Source: CAZEJS01 sp964512645
GTDB lineage: Bacteria; Actinomycetota; Geothermincolia; Fen-727; Anoxymicrobiaceae
Reading direction: 5' to 3'
Length of the DNA: 64,000 nt
Assembly (NCBI GenBank): GCA_964512645.1
Contig: CAZEJS010000004.1
Location: forward strand, 62,001-126,000
Positions 17,838 to 26,821 of this stretch are shown here, in pieces (the stretch's first letter is position 1; every line of letters starts with the position of its first letter). The position numbers and the translations under genes are program-made. Under the pieces are notes generated by a model that saw nothing but the letters and a program-made list of their open reading frames with translations, was not told the origin of the DNA and ran no database searches.

Positions 17838-17970
17838 GTCTGACTCGCGCCGGCCGACCGGCCCGGCCCCGGGCGTTTCGCCGGACTCAGGCGTCCCCCC
17901 GTTCGGACCGTTGCCGTCAGCGGCGGCCCGGGCGCGGGCCGTCCCGGGACGGCCGGGGAAAGGAGTAGCG

Positions 17971-18174
17971 ATGGCTGACGAGAAAAAGTTCGACGAGAAG
18001 ACCCTGAAGGGCGCGGAGTTCTGCCTGAACGGCTGTCCCATGTGCAAGAAGGGGCGCGACAAAGGCAGGGGATTCCTGTACAGGCTGCTCAAGCTGGAGG
18101 CCAGGGTCTGTCCCAAGTGCAAAGCCTACGAAAAAGTGTACGGGGTTCCCGCGTGGGAGAAACCGCCCGCCTGA
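17971..18174 (+). CDS. Small cysteine-rich (zinc-ribbon-like) protein
   Basis: 67 aa from ATG 17971, preceded by GGAAAGGAG. It contains CLNGCPMCKKG and VCPKCKAY, giving a C-x3-C-x2-C ... C-x2-C arrangement that could bind zinc or a small Fe-S centre, in a lysine-rich protein. It has no signal peptide. It lies just upstream of the DUF362 ferredoxin gene (62 bases) and may be co-expressed. The function is unknown. Confidence 0.7.
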   Translation: MADEKKFDEKTLKGAEFCLNGCPMCKKGRDKGRGFLYRLLKLEARVCPKCKAYEKVYGVPAWEKPPA

Positions 18175-18236
18175 ACGGCCGGGCGGCGGACCGACCTGCC
18201 GTCGGTGACCCGAGGCTCGTCTCTGGAGGTGGCCGG

Positions 18237-19349
18237 GTGAGCGCGTCAGAGGTATTCCTGTGTGACATGCGCGCAAAGCCGAAGCGCAACCTGCTGGCCA
18301 AGGCGCGAGGACTGCTCGAGCGGGCCGGGTTCGACGGGCTCGAACTGGAAAAGAAGTTTGTCGCCATCAAGGTCCACTTCGGCGAGCCGGGAAACCTCGC
18401 CTACATTCGGCCGAACTACGCCGCGCTCGTGGCCTCGATGGTGAGAGACGCGGGCGGAAAACCTTTCCTCACCGACACCAACACGCTGTACACAGGGGGG
18501 CGTTCGAACGCCGTGGACCACCTCGCGTCCGCCGCGCGCAACGGCTTCAACCCGCTTGTCGTGGGGTGCGACGTCATCATCGCCGACGGGCTGAGGGGCA
18601 CCGACTTCGAGGAGGTCGAAATCGGCCTGAAACACACGCGGGCCGCGAAGATCGCCTCCGCGGTGGTCTCCGCCGACGCGCTGGTCTCCATGAACCACTT
18701 CAAAGGTCACGAGCTCACCGGCATAGGGGGCGCGGTCAAGAACCTGGGGATGGGCTGCGGCTCCAGGGGCGGCAAGCTCTTCATGCACTCGGCTTCCAAG
18801 CCCGAGATCGACGTCGAGAAGTGCGAGGCCTGCGGGCTGTGCGTGGAGTCGTGTTCGCAGGCGGCCGTTTTCCTGAACGCGACGAAGCGCGCCGAGATCG
18901 ACTACGAGAGGTGCATCGGGTGCGGCCAGTGCATAGCGGTGTGCCAGTACGGCGCGGCCAGGGCGGTGCTGAACGAGTCTGCGGCCAACGCCTCGGAGAA
19001 GGTCGCGGAGTACGCGCTTGCCGCGCTCAAGGGCAAACCCTCGGTGCACCTCAGCTTCATCACCGACGTATCCCCGTTCTGCGACTGCTGGGGACACAAC
19101 GACGCCGCCCTGGTCGCCGACATCGGTTTTGCCGCATCCCGCGATCCCGTCGCCCTGGACAGGGCCTGTGTGGACCTGGTCAACTCTTCGCCGGTCAACA
19201 AGGGGTGCATGCTCGCCGGCCGCGGCCTGGTCGAAGGCGACGACAAGTTCGGCGCCGTGCACCCGAACACCGACTGGAAGGCCGGCCTGACCTACGCCGA
19301 GAGCATCGGCCTGGGTACCCAATCCTACGACCTCGTGGAACTGGATTGA
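18237..19349 (+). CDS. DUF362 protein with two 4Fe-4S clusters
   Basis: 370 aa from GTG 18237 behind GGAGGTGG. The DUF362 domain spans residues about 1-190 and 270-370 (VAIKVHFGEPGNLAYIRP, LVSMNHFKGHELTGIGGAVK). Between them lie two ferredoxin motifs, CEACGLCVESCSQ and CIGCGQCIAVCQ. The C-terminal part (DCWGHNDAALVADIGFAA) completes the DUF362 fold. Such proteins are common in anaerobes with uncertain roles in electron transfer; some are linked to nickel-pincer or redox maturation. It is a single-copy gene here but a second DUF362 ferredoxin occurs at 46081-47193. Confidence 0.88.
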   Translation: MSASEVFLCDMRAKPKRNLLAKARGLLERAGFDGLELEKKFVAIKVHFGEPGNLAYIRPNYAALVASMVRDAGGKPFLTDTNTLYTGGRSNAVDHLASAARNGFNPLVVGCDVIIADGLRGTDFEEVEIGLKHTRAAKIASAVVSADALVSMNHFKGHELTGIGGAVKNLGMGCGSRGGKLFMHSASKPEIDVEKCEACGLCVESCSQAAVFLNATKRAEIDYERCIGCGQCIAVCQYGAARAVLNESAANASEKVAEYALAALKGKPSVHLSFITDVSPFCDCWGHNDAALVADIGFAASRDPVALDRACVDLVNSSPVNKGCMLAGRGLVEGDDKFGAVHPNTDWKAGLTYAESIGLGTQSYDLVELD

Positions 19350-19374
19350 AGCGTCGCAACTGCCGGACCGCCGC

Positions 19375-19767
19375 CTAACGTCCGGAGAGGACCTCTTCGA
19401 TCTTGTCGAGGAGGTCCCCGCCCGAAAGCGGTTTCAACAGGTATCCCTGGGCCACGTCGTCGAGGGCGGCCTCCATGGCGTCGAGGTCGACCTTGGCGGT
19501 GAGGAACACAATCGGTACGCCGGCGGTCCGCTCGTCCGCCCGGATCTTCCTCATGGTCTCGGGACCGCTCATGCCCGGTGACATGTCGATGTCGAGGACG
19601 ATGATGTCCGGCGGGTCGTCCAGCGCCATCTTCAGGCCTTCCTCGCCCGAGAACGCGCCCGAGACGTCGTAACCCGCCTTCTCCAGGTAAATGGACGCCG
19701 AACGCACCAGGTATACGTCGTCATCGACGAGCAGGACCTTCCCGCGTTTCCCCCCGGACACTGCCAC
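19375..19767 (-). CDS. Single-domain response regulator
   Basis: 130 aa CheY-like receiver. From GTG 19767 (Shine-Dalgarno GGGAG) the acidic pocket is D15-D16-D17, the phospho-acceptor is D59 in IIVLDIDM, the switch Thr lies in VFLTAKV and the conserved Lys in LLKPLSGGDLL. There is no output domain, so it acts through protein contacts or phosphotransfer. A longer GTG start at 19815 is possible but has only a weak ribosome site and falls within the repeat. It has no adjacent kinase; the hybrid and kinase genes at 38488, 48072 and 50236 are possible partners. Confidence 0.88.
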   Translation of the reverse strand: MAVSGGKRGKVLLVDDDVYLVRSASIYLEKAGYDVSGAFSGEEGLKMALDDPPDIIVLDIDMSPGMSGPETMRKIRADERTAGVPIVFLTAKVDLDAMEAALDDVAQGYLLKPLSGGDLLDKIEEVLSGR

Positions 19768-19804
19768 GCCACTCCCTTCGTCGCCCTTACCAGTATAGGA
19801 GGGT

Positions 19805-19899
19805 GCGCCGTCCACTTTCCACTTTTCTTTCCGCTTTCCGGCGGCCTGCCGTGGTCCCTCGCTCAGACAGAGGAAAGACAGGCGGAAAGTGAACGGCGC
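19805..19899. repeat. 95-bp inverted-repeat element (repeat copies b and c)
   Basis: The left arm GCGCCGTCCACTTTCC (19805-19820) and the right arm GGAAAGTGAACGGCGC (19884-19899) are reverse complements in 15 of 16 positions. The left copy extends through a second ACTTTTCTTT unit. This is two copies of the dispersed repeat in opposite orientation, forming a MITE- or REP-like element between the response regulator and the solute-binding protein. Confidence 0.6.
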
Positions 19900-19948
19900 T
19901 TTCGGGCGGGCGGGGGTCCCTCGACGGGTTTTTATCAGGCCGGGCTTC

Positions 19949-19957
19949 TGATAATAT
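19949..19957 (+). promoter_or_regulatory. Extended -10 promoter of the solute-binding protein gene
   Basis: TGATAATAT is an extended -10 element (TGn plus TAATAT) in otherwise GC-rich DNA. A start near 19964 would give a 30-base leader containing GGAGGT just before ATG 19994. Confidence 0.45.
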
Positions 19958-19993
19958 TTGTGCCCACCACTGTACCTTTCGACTGGAGGTCAC

Positions 19994-21160
19994 ATGAAGC
20001 GATTTACGGTAACCGCGTTCTGTGCCGTCCTCGCCATCGCGACGGCGCTTGCGGCGTGCGCCGGCTGCGGCGGGGGTCCCTCGACGATCAAGATAGGGGT
20101 GATCGCCGAGATGACCGGCCCCCTGTCATCGGTGGGCCTGTCGTGCAAACAGGGCGCTGACCTGGCGGCGAAGGAGATCAACGAGGCGGGCGGAATCGAC
20201 GTAGGCGGCAGGAAGATGAACGTCGAGCTGGTGGTTCGCGACTGTGCCGGCAAGCCCGCGCGGTCCGCCGCTCTGGTCGATGAACTCGACAAGATCGACG
20301 GTCTTGTGGCGATAATCGGCCCCAACGCGACCGCGAACGCGATGCCGGCCGCCGACAGAGCCGAAGCCCGGAAGATCGTTCTGGTGACCCCCTGGTCGAC
20401 CAGCCCGAAAACGACGTTGACGTCGGCGGGCAAGCCCAAGAAGCACGTGTACCGGACTTGCGTGACCGCCGGGTACGAAGGCGACCAGCTCGCGAAGTTC
20501 GCCAGGACGACGCTGGGCGCGCCGAGTTCTGCGGTCATCTACGACGAGACGGCCGAGGTTCTGAGGATACAGGCCGACGAATACGTGAAGGGTTTCAAAG
20601 CCGCGGGCGGGACCGTCTCCGCGTTCGAGCCGTTCAAGCCCGCCGACAAGGACTTCTCCGCCCAGCTCGGCAGGATCAAGGCGGCGGCTCCCGAGGTGCT
20701 CTTTGTCTGCTCGTACGGGGAGAACGCGCCGGCGATTCTCCAGCAGGCGAGGGCGGCGGGGGTCACCGCGCAGTTCGTCGGTTGCGACGGGTGGAGCAGC
20801 CCCGAGGTCATCGGCCGGACCGGCGCGGCGATAGAGGGTTCATACGTCTTCAACATGTACTCGCCGCAGATGAAAGACCGGCGCACCCGGAGCTTCGTCA
20901 GATCTTTCGAGTCCCGGAACAACACGGTCCCCGACGACGTTGCCGCGCTCTCCTACGACTCGTTGAACCTGCTGAAACTGGGCATCGAGAAGGCGGGGAA
21001 GGCCGACCGGGCCTCCGTGGCGCAGGGGATGCTGAAGGTCAGGGAATTGGAAGGGGCCACCGGCAGCATGCGCTTCACCGCCGACTCGCGGGACCCCGTA
21101 CGCGGCGCTGTGATACTCAAGGCGCAGGGCGGCGGGTTCGACCTTTTCGAGCAGCTCTGA
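19994..21160 (+). CDS. Branched-chain amino acid-type substrate-binding lipoprotein, LivK-like
   Basis: 388 aa from ATG 19994 with GGAGGT upstream. The signal peptide ends in the lipobox LAAC (Cys22). The mature protein is a type I periplasmic-binding fold: IGVIAEMTGPLSSVG, the NEAGGIDVGGRKMNVELV segment, VAIIGPNATANAMPAADRAE, PSSAVIYDETAEVLRIQADE and RIKAAAPEVLFVCSYGENAP. It would capture an amino acid or small acid outside the membrane for an ABC importer or a receptor. No permease or ATPase gene is nearby, so it is an orphan here. A member acting as a sensor subunit cannot be excluded. Confidence 0.9.
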   Translation: MKRFTVTAFCAVLAIATALAACAGCGGGPSTIKIGVIAEMTGPLSSVGLSCKQGADLAAKEINEAGGIDVGGRKMNVELVVRDCAGKPARSAALVDELDKIDGLVAIIGPNATANAMPAADRAEARKIVLVTPWSTSPKTTLTSAGKPKKHVYRTCVTAGYEGDQLAKFARTTLGAPSSAVIYDETAEVLRIQADEYVKGFKAAGGTVSAFEPFKPADKDFSAQLGRIKAAAPEVLFVCSYGENAPAILQQARAAGVTAQFVGCDGWSSPEVIGRTGAAIEGSYVFNMYSPQMKDRRTRSFVRSFESRNNTVPDDVAALSYDSLNLLKLGIEKAGKADRASVAQGMLKVRELEGATGSMRFTADSRDPVRGAVILKAQGGGFDLFEQL

Positions 21161-21199
21161 GCCGGAGCCGCTGCCGGCGCGCGCCGGGGTAGTACGCCT

Positions 21200-23659
21200 T
21201 CAGGCGGTTTCGGGGGACTCGTCCCGGGACTCGGCGCGCCTGCTGACAAGGGAGAGCAGGGCCGGCATCAGGGTCAGTGAAGTGATGAGGCAAACGCCCA
21301 CCGCGAACGCGGTGACCCCGCCGAACCTCTTCAGCGGCACTATCCCGGAGAACATCACGATGACGAAGGCGGCCATGGTGGTCACCGCGGCGATGACGTT
21401 CGCCCGGCCGAGGTTCGACATGGTCCTGTCGATGGCGTCGGCGGAGTCGAGGTCCCCGTCCTTTTTCTCCTGGATGAACCGGTGGGTGAACAGGATGCCG
21501 AAGTTCACGCCTATCCCGATCACCAGCGCCGAGGCGAGCGAGGTCATGATGTCCAGCGGCCAGCCGCTGATCCTCAGGAACGCGATCTCCGATGCCACCC
21601 CCGCCAGGGCCACGGTCAGGGTGATGAGTCCGTAGGGGACCGACCAGAATATCAGCACCAGCACCACCGCGCACAGGCCCAGCGCGAGCAGCGACGACCA
21701 CGTCTCCGTCGGTATTATGTTCCGCGTCATGTCCTTGGTCAGCGGGGTGATGCCCCCCAGGGAATACTCGAGCCCGGCCGGCTTCAAGTACCTTTCCGCC
21801 GCCTTCTTGAGGATGGAGATCTTCTTGTCGACCACTTCGGTCGACTGGGCGCCGGTGGCGTTGAATGTCACCAGCGCGGCATCGTGGTCGCGGTTGATTA
21901 GGCCGCCTTCGACGTATCCCCCGCTCGACTCCGCGTTCTCCAGCGCACCGAGCGCCTCTTCCTTCGTTGCGGGCATCTTCCCGTCGTTGGCGGCGACGAT
22001 GGCGTCGGGCAGGCCGGTTATCCCCGCGCTGGTGTAGAGGTCCTTGCGGGACCCCACGTACTCCGGGCTGGCCACCGCCTTCTCCAGCCGGGCCATGGCC
22101 TCCAGGGCCGACGGCGCCAGCACGTCGCCCCTCACTTCCAGGACGTCCTGCTGCTGGCCCCCGAAATACTTCTCGAGCTGGAAATCGGCCGCCATGCCCG
22201 GCAGGCTCCTGGGGACGAGCTTGCGCAGGTCGGAGTCCGTCGTCAACCCCTGTATCTGCAGGAACCCGAAACCCACGAACGCCGCGAAGACTATAACCAC
22301 CGGCACCGCGTGGGCGACGGAGAGCCTGGTGAAGGAATCCAGCACGCGGTCGATGGCCCGAGAGAATACTCCCCGCTTCTTCCTGAGGGACAGGCCGTCG
22401 AAGTACTGCGCGGCCTTGCACGACTTCCTGCCCGTCACCCTCTCGTACGTCCTGTCGCGCAGGACGATGACCGCCGGCAGAAGGACGACCGACAGCCCGA
22501 AAACGAAGATGGTCCCAACTCCGCAGATGATGCCGAAGTCCCTCAACGCGGGCAGCACGCTGAAGCCGAAAACCAGGAAGCCGACAACGTTGGTTATCGC
22601 CGCGAGGAAGATCGCCACCCCTACCGCCACCAGGGCCCTTCCGGCGGACTCGACGAAGTGCCTGAAGCTCTCCGCCTCCTCGTAGTACCTGGCCACCAGC
22701 GGCACGACGAACGTCAGCGCCGTCCCCAGCAGAAGGGGCATCACCGCTATCACCGCGACCGTGTATTCGATCCCGGCCCACCCCGCGAACCCGAACGTCC
22801 ACACCACGCCCAGCAGCATCACCGCGAGCGGCAGGAGGGTGTCCGAGACACGTCTGAAGGCGACGAAGAGGCTCAGGACCACCAGGGCGAGCGCCACCAG
22901 CAGCAGGACCACGGTCTTGTGGGTGATGTGCCTGTTGAAGTCCCGGGCCAGCGTCGCGTCCCCGGAGATGCTTATCTTCAAGCCGGGTATCCTGCCGAAC
23001 CTCTGCACGAAGAAGTCCTGGATATCCGACCCCAGCTTGATCTCTCCCGTTTCGGATATGTCCTTGCCTTCCTTGACCATGACCAGGGCGGTCTTCCTGT
23101 CGGGCGTAATGAAGCGTCCCACGACCTGGCCGGAAGCGCGGGGGTCTCCGAGGTAATCCTCGCTGACGATTCCGTGGAAGTCTTTTCCGGTGAACTGCTT
23201 CACCATGTCGCTGGTGACGGTGCTTATCGGTATGGAAATGCCCCGGCTCGAGATCTCCTGCTCCATGATGGCCATGAACGGGCTCAGGTAATCTTGTATT
23301 ACGGGGACGGTCCTTCCCGCGGCGTTCTTCCGCATCTCGACCTGCCCCTTGTTGAAGCGGGGGTCCATCGCCATGGAGTCGTCGAGCTTGACCAGCTCCT
23401 CGACCATCTCGTTGCCGGTCATGTCCGGGCCCCGGAGCAGAACGTACTCGTAGGATATCCCCCCGAAATTCCTGCGGAGGGATTCGAGCGCCTTCACGCT
23501 GGGGAAATCACGGGGCAGAAGCCCCTGGTAGGTCACGTGGCCTTTCAGGAAGAGGATGCCGCACCCGAGGCCGGCGGTGAGGAGCGCACATGCGAAAACG
23601 ATGGTCCAGGGGTGCTCTTTTACGGCCCCGGCAATTTTTTCGAAAACCTTCACGCGCAT
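21200..23659 (-). CDS. RND superfamily transporter (MmpL/HpnN-like)
   Basis: 819 aa from ATG 23659. GGAG lies directly before it and suits GTG 23653 better, so the start may be two codons later. A TTG 81 bases upstream lacks a ribosome site. The protein has the two-fold RND plan: a first membrane helix at the N-terminus, a large extracytoplasmic domain (LKGHVTYQGLLPRDFPSV opens it), five helices, then the same again (RVLDSFTRLSVAHAVPV onward). Sterol-sensing-like helices include VIAVMPLLLGTALTFVVPL. It probably moves a lipid or other hydrophobic molecule by proton motive force. It is paralogous to the protein at 58155-60533. No membrane-fusion or outer-membrane partner is present. Confidence 0.87.
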   Translation of the reverse strand: MRVKVFEKIAGAVKEHPWTIVFACALLTAGLGCGILFLKGHVTYQGLLPRDFPSVKALESLRRNFGGISYEYVLLRGPDMTGNEMVEELVKLDDSMAMDPRFNKGQVEMRKNAAGRTVPVIQDYLSPFMAIMEQEISSRGISIPISTVTSDMVKQFTGKDFHGIVSEDYLGDPRASGQVVGRFITPDRKTALVMVKEGKDISETGEIKLGSDIQDFFVQRFGRIPGLKISISGDATLARDFNRHITHKTVVLLLVALALVVLSLFVAFRRVSDTLLPLAVMLLGVVWTFGFAGWAGIEYTVAVIAVMPLLLGTALTFVVPLVARYYEEAESFRHFVESAGRALVAVGVAIFLAAITNVVGFLVFGFSVLPALRDFGIICGVGTIFVFGLSVVLLPAVIVLRDRTYERVTGRKSCKAAQYFDGLSLRKKRGVFSRAIDRVLDSFTRLSVAHAVPVVIVFAAFVGFGFLQIQGLTTDSDLRKLVPRSLPGMAADFQLEKYFGGQQQDVLEVRGDVLAPSALEAMARLEKAVASPEYVGSRKDLYTSAGITGLPDAIVAANDGKMPATKEEALGALENAESSGGYVEGGLINRDHDAALVTFNATGAQSTEVVDKKISILKKAAERYLKPAGLEYSLGGITPLTKDMTRNIIPTETWSSLLALGLCAVVLVLIFWSVPYGLITLTVALAGVASEIAFLRISGWPLDIMTSLASALVIGIGVNFGILFTHRFIQEKKDGDLDSADAIDRTMSNLGRANVIAAVTTMAAFVIVMFSGIVPLKRFGGVTAFAVGVCLITSLTLMPALLSLVSRRAESRDESPETA

Positions 23660-23766
23660 CTCCGGGTCGAGGATTTGCCGCGATCTGTCCCCGTTGCGGG
23701 TACTTCGGGGAATGATATCGGTAAGTGATTCTGACCGCAACCGACCGCGGGGGGAGGGAGGATGGA

Positions 23767-23797
23767 GGCACGCCGGGCCCTGGCTCCCCGGCGTGCC
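23767..23797. terminator. GC-rich hairpin, probable terminator
   Basis: GGCACGCCGGG and CCCGGCGTGCC form a perfect 11-bp stem with a 9-base loop. It lies just past the stop of the minus-strand gene at 23817 and upstream of the RND gene. No uridine tract follows on the minus strand, so any termination would be less efficient or factor-assisted. Confidence 0.5.
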
Positions 23798-23816
23798 CTT
23801 ATCGTTCGGTCCTCTC

Positions 23817-24749
23817 CTATCCGGTCGCCCGCGTCGCCTCCACCGCGGGACCCCTGAGCTGCTCGAGCCTGAGCACCTTCTTGAGGAACCAGGGAGACGC
23901 GCCCTTCATGACCCCGAAGTAGTAGGCGGCGGCGAAGACCGCGAGGCCTTTGACCCACCCGAGCTTCCTGATGAGCAGGTGGGCTTTGATGGCGCCCCCG
24001 AGCGTGCCGATGAATACCCCGCCCAGGAGCCAGCCGCTGACCTTGCCCATCTCGGCGTACTTGTGTCGCGGCTCCTCGCCGGGCTCCAGGACTCCTTCGA
24101 ACTCGTAGCCTTCGACCAGCCACTTCGAAACCCAGTAGAGCATGAGGGGTATGAAGACGGCCCCGTAAGAGAGCAGGATGCGCACGACGTCAGACCCCAG
24201 CCAGCCGAAGAAGTTGGACCATTTCCAGTCCTCGAACGCCTCGCGGTTCCTGGAGAAGAACCTCTGGTAGCCGGTCTTGTCCCAGCCGTTCACCAGGATG
24301 AACCAGAAGCCGAGGTAGGAGAGCATCGTCTGCCACGCGGCCTTCTCGTACTCCCCCTTCATCAACTGGTTCCAGGTGACCCAGAACCCCAGGATGCCCT
24401 GGGTGACGTTGGTGATGGTGAACCCGCTCACGAGCCACCCCGGTATCGTCTCGTAACTCCCCACCTGCATGGTCTCCCAGTTGGGATTGGACCACAGCAG
24501 GTTCGACCCCGACGGCACGAACAGCAGCGACAGGAACAGCAGGTTCTTGAGGAAGAACTCGTTGTTGAAGGCGTCGCTCTCGCCGGACTCGATCTCCTTC
24601 ACGATCTTCTTCACGTCCAGCATGTCTTTGATGTCGTGACCGCCGTCCGCCGCGCCGCCGGCCTCCCGGATCGCCCGGAGCTGCCTGAAAGAAGCCAGGG
24701 CGAAGCTCGACCCGATCGCGTAAGACCAGAAGACATCCACCTCTACCAT
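23817..24749 (-). CDS. Hypothetical polytopic membrane protein
   Basis: 310 aa with about six hydrophobic segments, for example LKNLLFLSLLFVPSGS, WLVSGFTITNVTQGILGFWV, ILLSYGAVFIPLMLYWVSKW, VSGWLLGGVFIGTLGG and GLAVFAAAYYFGVMK. A charged stretch (KKIVKEIESGESD) lies near residue 50. I do not recognise a named family. A short membrane protein at 63512-63892 has a similar look (acidic N-terminus, tryptophan- and asparagine-rich loops such as WEMCGAESGRDW) and may be a distant relative. It ends before a strong hairpin and starts at ATG 24749. Confidence 0.72.
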   Translation of the reverse strand: MVEVDVFWSYAIGSSFALASFRQLRAIREAGGAADGGHDIKDMLDVKKIVKEIESGESDAFNNEFFLKNLLFLSLLFVPSGSNLLWSNPNWETMQVGSYETIPGWLVSGFTITNVTQGILGFWVTWNQLMKGEYEKAAWQTMLSYLGFWFILVNGWDKTGYQRFFSRNREAFEDWKWSNFFGWLGSDVVRILLSYGAVFIPLMLYWVSKWLVEGYEFEGVLEPGEEPRHKYAEMGKVSGWLLGGVFIGTLGGAIKAHLLIRKLGWVKGLAVFAAAYYFGVMKGASPWFLKKVLRLEQLRGPAVEATRATG

Positions 24750-25059
24750 AAGTTCCCCCTCTCATCCGTGCGGTACATCGTTCGAAGACCGGGCGCCAGG
24801 CGCGTCCGGGCACGTCGTCCCGGCCGCCGCACGCTGCCACGTCGCGGCGCTAGAGCGATAGTATCATCTCGCGGGCTCAATGAGGTCATGCGCGGCGCCG
24901 GCCTCGAGCCGGGCATCCTCTGCGCCGGCCTCCCGGGGTTCCTTCCCCGGGGTGAGGAACGAGCGCGATAAGTGTAATATGGCCACTGTGATTCCGGAGC
25001 GCGGGACGTGGGAGCAGCGACGTTTCCCGCGGCGGCGCAGGCGACGAGATGGAGGGAAG
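24750..25059. other. Intergenic region with a hairpin and possible promoter
   Basis: This roughly 310-base gap between divergent genes contains a CCCGGGG-TTCCTT-CCCCGGG hairpin near 24932-24951 and a plus-strand -10-like TAATAT at 24975-24980, about 80 bases before the next gene. No coding potential or known RNA was seen. Confidence 0.4.
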
Positions 25060-25428
25060 ATGAAGCAACGGCGGACTGAAGTCAACGCGGTCTCCATGAG
25101 GGCGTCCCTAGACGCCCTGCTCATGTCCCGGTGGACGCTGTCGTACATCGGCGCGGGAACGGGGAGCCTGATAATACAGGTCGTGATAGCCGCCTTGGCG
25201 GGTGGGCTCATCGCCCTGAAGCTCTACTGGAGCAAGGTCAAGGCGCTTTTCCAGCGTGACGGCGGGGCCGGTGAGGCCGGCGGGACGGCCTGCGTGACGG
25301 CGGAGCCGCCCCGGGAGGGCGCCGGTGTCGAGCCGTCCCTCGAGGAGGAGTTGCTTCCCGCAGTCGAAGCCGTGGGAGCGGCGCCGGAGGAAGCGGCGTC
25401 CGCCGCCGGCCCCGGCGAGCGGGAGTAG
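25060..25428 (+). CDS. Small membrane protein of the surface-modification cluster
   Basis: 122 aa from ATG 25060, preceded by GGAGGGAAG. One transmembrane stretch (YIGAGTGSLIIQVVIAALAG then GLIALKLYWSKVKALF) with the Y-I-x-x-G-T-G-S-L pattern seen in small proteins beside membrane sulfatases and glycan genes. The C-terminal half is Ala/Glu/Pro-rich and probably disordered. It precedes the methyltransferase by eight bases, so they form one operon with the sulfatase-fold enzyme. It is likely a membrane scaffold for that complex, inferred from context. Confidence 0.75.
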   Translation: MKQRRTEVNAVSMRASLDALLMSRWTLSYIGAGTGSLIIQVVIAALAGGLIALKLYWSKVKALFQRDGGAGEAGGTACVTAEPPREGAGVEPSLEEELLPAVEAVGAAPEEAASAAGPGERE

Positions 25429-25435
25429 AGTGGGG

Positions 25436-26818
25436 ATGCGCGCGGGGGACAAGGTCGTTCCGGGCTCCTTCCGCGACCCCAGCGGTTTCCTCTTCGAGCG
25501 CGACGGTGTGCTCTACCGCCAGGTGAACGGCCGCTACCGGGAGGACTACGAGCGCCTCGTCAGGTCCGGCCTATACAGGGAACTGCTGGAGGCGGGCCTT
25601 ATCGTGAGGCACGGCAGGGCCGACGTCGAGCCGGCCGAGCCCGGGACGGCGTACATGGTCATCAAGCCGGAACGGGTGCCTTTCGTCTCCTACCCTTACG
25701 AGTGGTGTTTCAGCCAGCTCAAGGCCGCCGCCGAGGCCACGCTGGAGATACAAAAAAGGGCGCTCGAGCGCGGGATGTCGCTCAAGGACGCCAGCGCCTA
25801 CAATATCCAGTTCGTGGGCGGCAGGCCCGTTCTCATAGACACCCTCTCCTTCGAGAGGTACCGGGAAGGCGTCCCCTGGGTGCCGTACGGGCAGTTCTGC
25901 AGGCACTTCCTGGCGCCGCTGTACCTCATGTCGAAGAAGGACGTACGGCTCGGGCTCCTCTCCAGGGAGTACATCGACGGGATTCCCCTCGATCTCGCCT
26001 CGAGCCTCCTGCCGCGATCGACCTGGCTGCGCCCCGGCCCCCTGATGCACGTGCACCTGCACGCCAGGAGCGACAGGAAGTATTCGGAGCGGGAGATAGG
26101 CCCCGGGGAACTCAAGGGACTTTCACGCGGCCGACTTCTGGCTCTCATAGACGGCCTGGGCTCTGCGGTCCGCAGGATGCGCTGGAAGCAACCCGGCACC
26201 GAATGGGCGGAGTACTACGGGGAGACCAATTACTCCGAGGAGGCGTTCGCCTGCAAGAGGCGCATCGTGGCCGACTTCCTCGAGAAGGCGGGGGGCGTCG
26301 AGGTGTGGGACGTCGGCGGCAACGTCGGGGTGTTCGGCCGCCTGGCCGCCGAGAGAGGCATGTTCACCGTGTGCATGGACGTGGACCCGGCGTGCGTCGA
26401 GCGGAATTACCTCCAGTGCGCCGGGTCGGGGGAGGGGATGATGCTGCCGCTGGTGGTGGACCTGTTCAACCCCAGCCCGGCCATCGGGTGGGAGGCGCGG
26501 GAGAGGATGTCGCTGTTCGAGAGAGGCCCGGCCGACACCGTGCTGGCGCTGGCGCTCATCCACCACCTGGCTATCTCCAACAACGTGCCGATGGGGCGCC
26601 TGGCTTCGTTCTTCGCGGCCATCTGCGGCCGGTTGATAATCGAGTTCGTGCCCAAGTCGGACTCCCAGGTGCGCAGGCTCCTGGCGGTGCGCGAGGACAT
26701 CTTCGACGACTACACGCTGGAGGGTTTCCTCGCCGCGTTCGGCGGTCCTTTCGAGGTCGAGGAGGGCCGGAAGGTGGACGGCTCGGAGCGCGAGGTTTTC
26801 CTGATGAGGAGGCGGTAG
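25436..26818 (+). CDS. SAM-dependent methyltransferase, NoeA-like
   Basis: 460 aa from ATG 25436; GTG 25430 behind GGGAG is an alternative. The N-terminal part (about 1-170) matches the NoeA-like region, with ASAYNIQFVGGRPVLIDTLS and GVPWVPYGQFCRHFLAPLY. The C-terminal half is a Rossmann methyltransferase: VWDVGGNVGVFGRLAAERG (SAM motif I), FTVCMDVDPACVERNYLQC and LALALIHHLAISN. NoeA methylates a Nod-factor sugar, so a surface glycan or lipid sugar is a fair guess here. The gene lies eight bases after the small membrane protein and four bases before the sulfatase-fold gene. Confidence 0.86.
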   Translation: MRAGDKVVPGSFRDPSGFLFERDGVLYRQVNGRYREDYERLVRSGLYRELLEAGLIVRHGRADVEPAEPGTAYMVIKPERVPFVSYPYEWCFSQLKAAAEATLEIQKRALERGMSLKDASAYNIQFVGGRPVLIDTLSFERYREGVPWVPYGQFCRHFLAPLYLMSKKDVRLGLLSREYIDGIPLDLASSLLPRSTWLRPGPLMHVHLHARSDRKYSEREIGPGELKGLSRGRLLALIDGLGSAVRRMRWKQPGTEWAEYYGETNYSEEAFACKRRIVADFLEKAGGVEVWDVGGNVGVFGRLAAERGMFTVCMDVDPACVERNYLQCAGSGEGMMLPLVVDLFNPSPAIGWEARERMSLFERGPADTVLALALIHHLAISNNVPMGRLASFFAAICGRLIIEFVPKSDSQVRRLLAVREDIFDDYTLEGFLAAFGGPFEVEEGRKVDGSEREVFLMRRR

Positions 26819-26821
26819 GAG

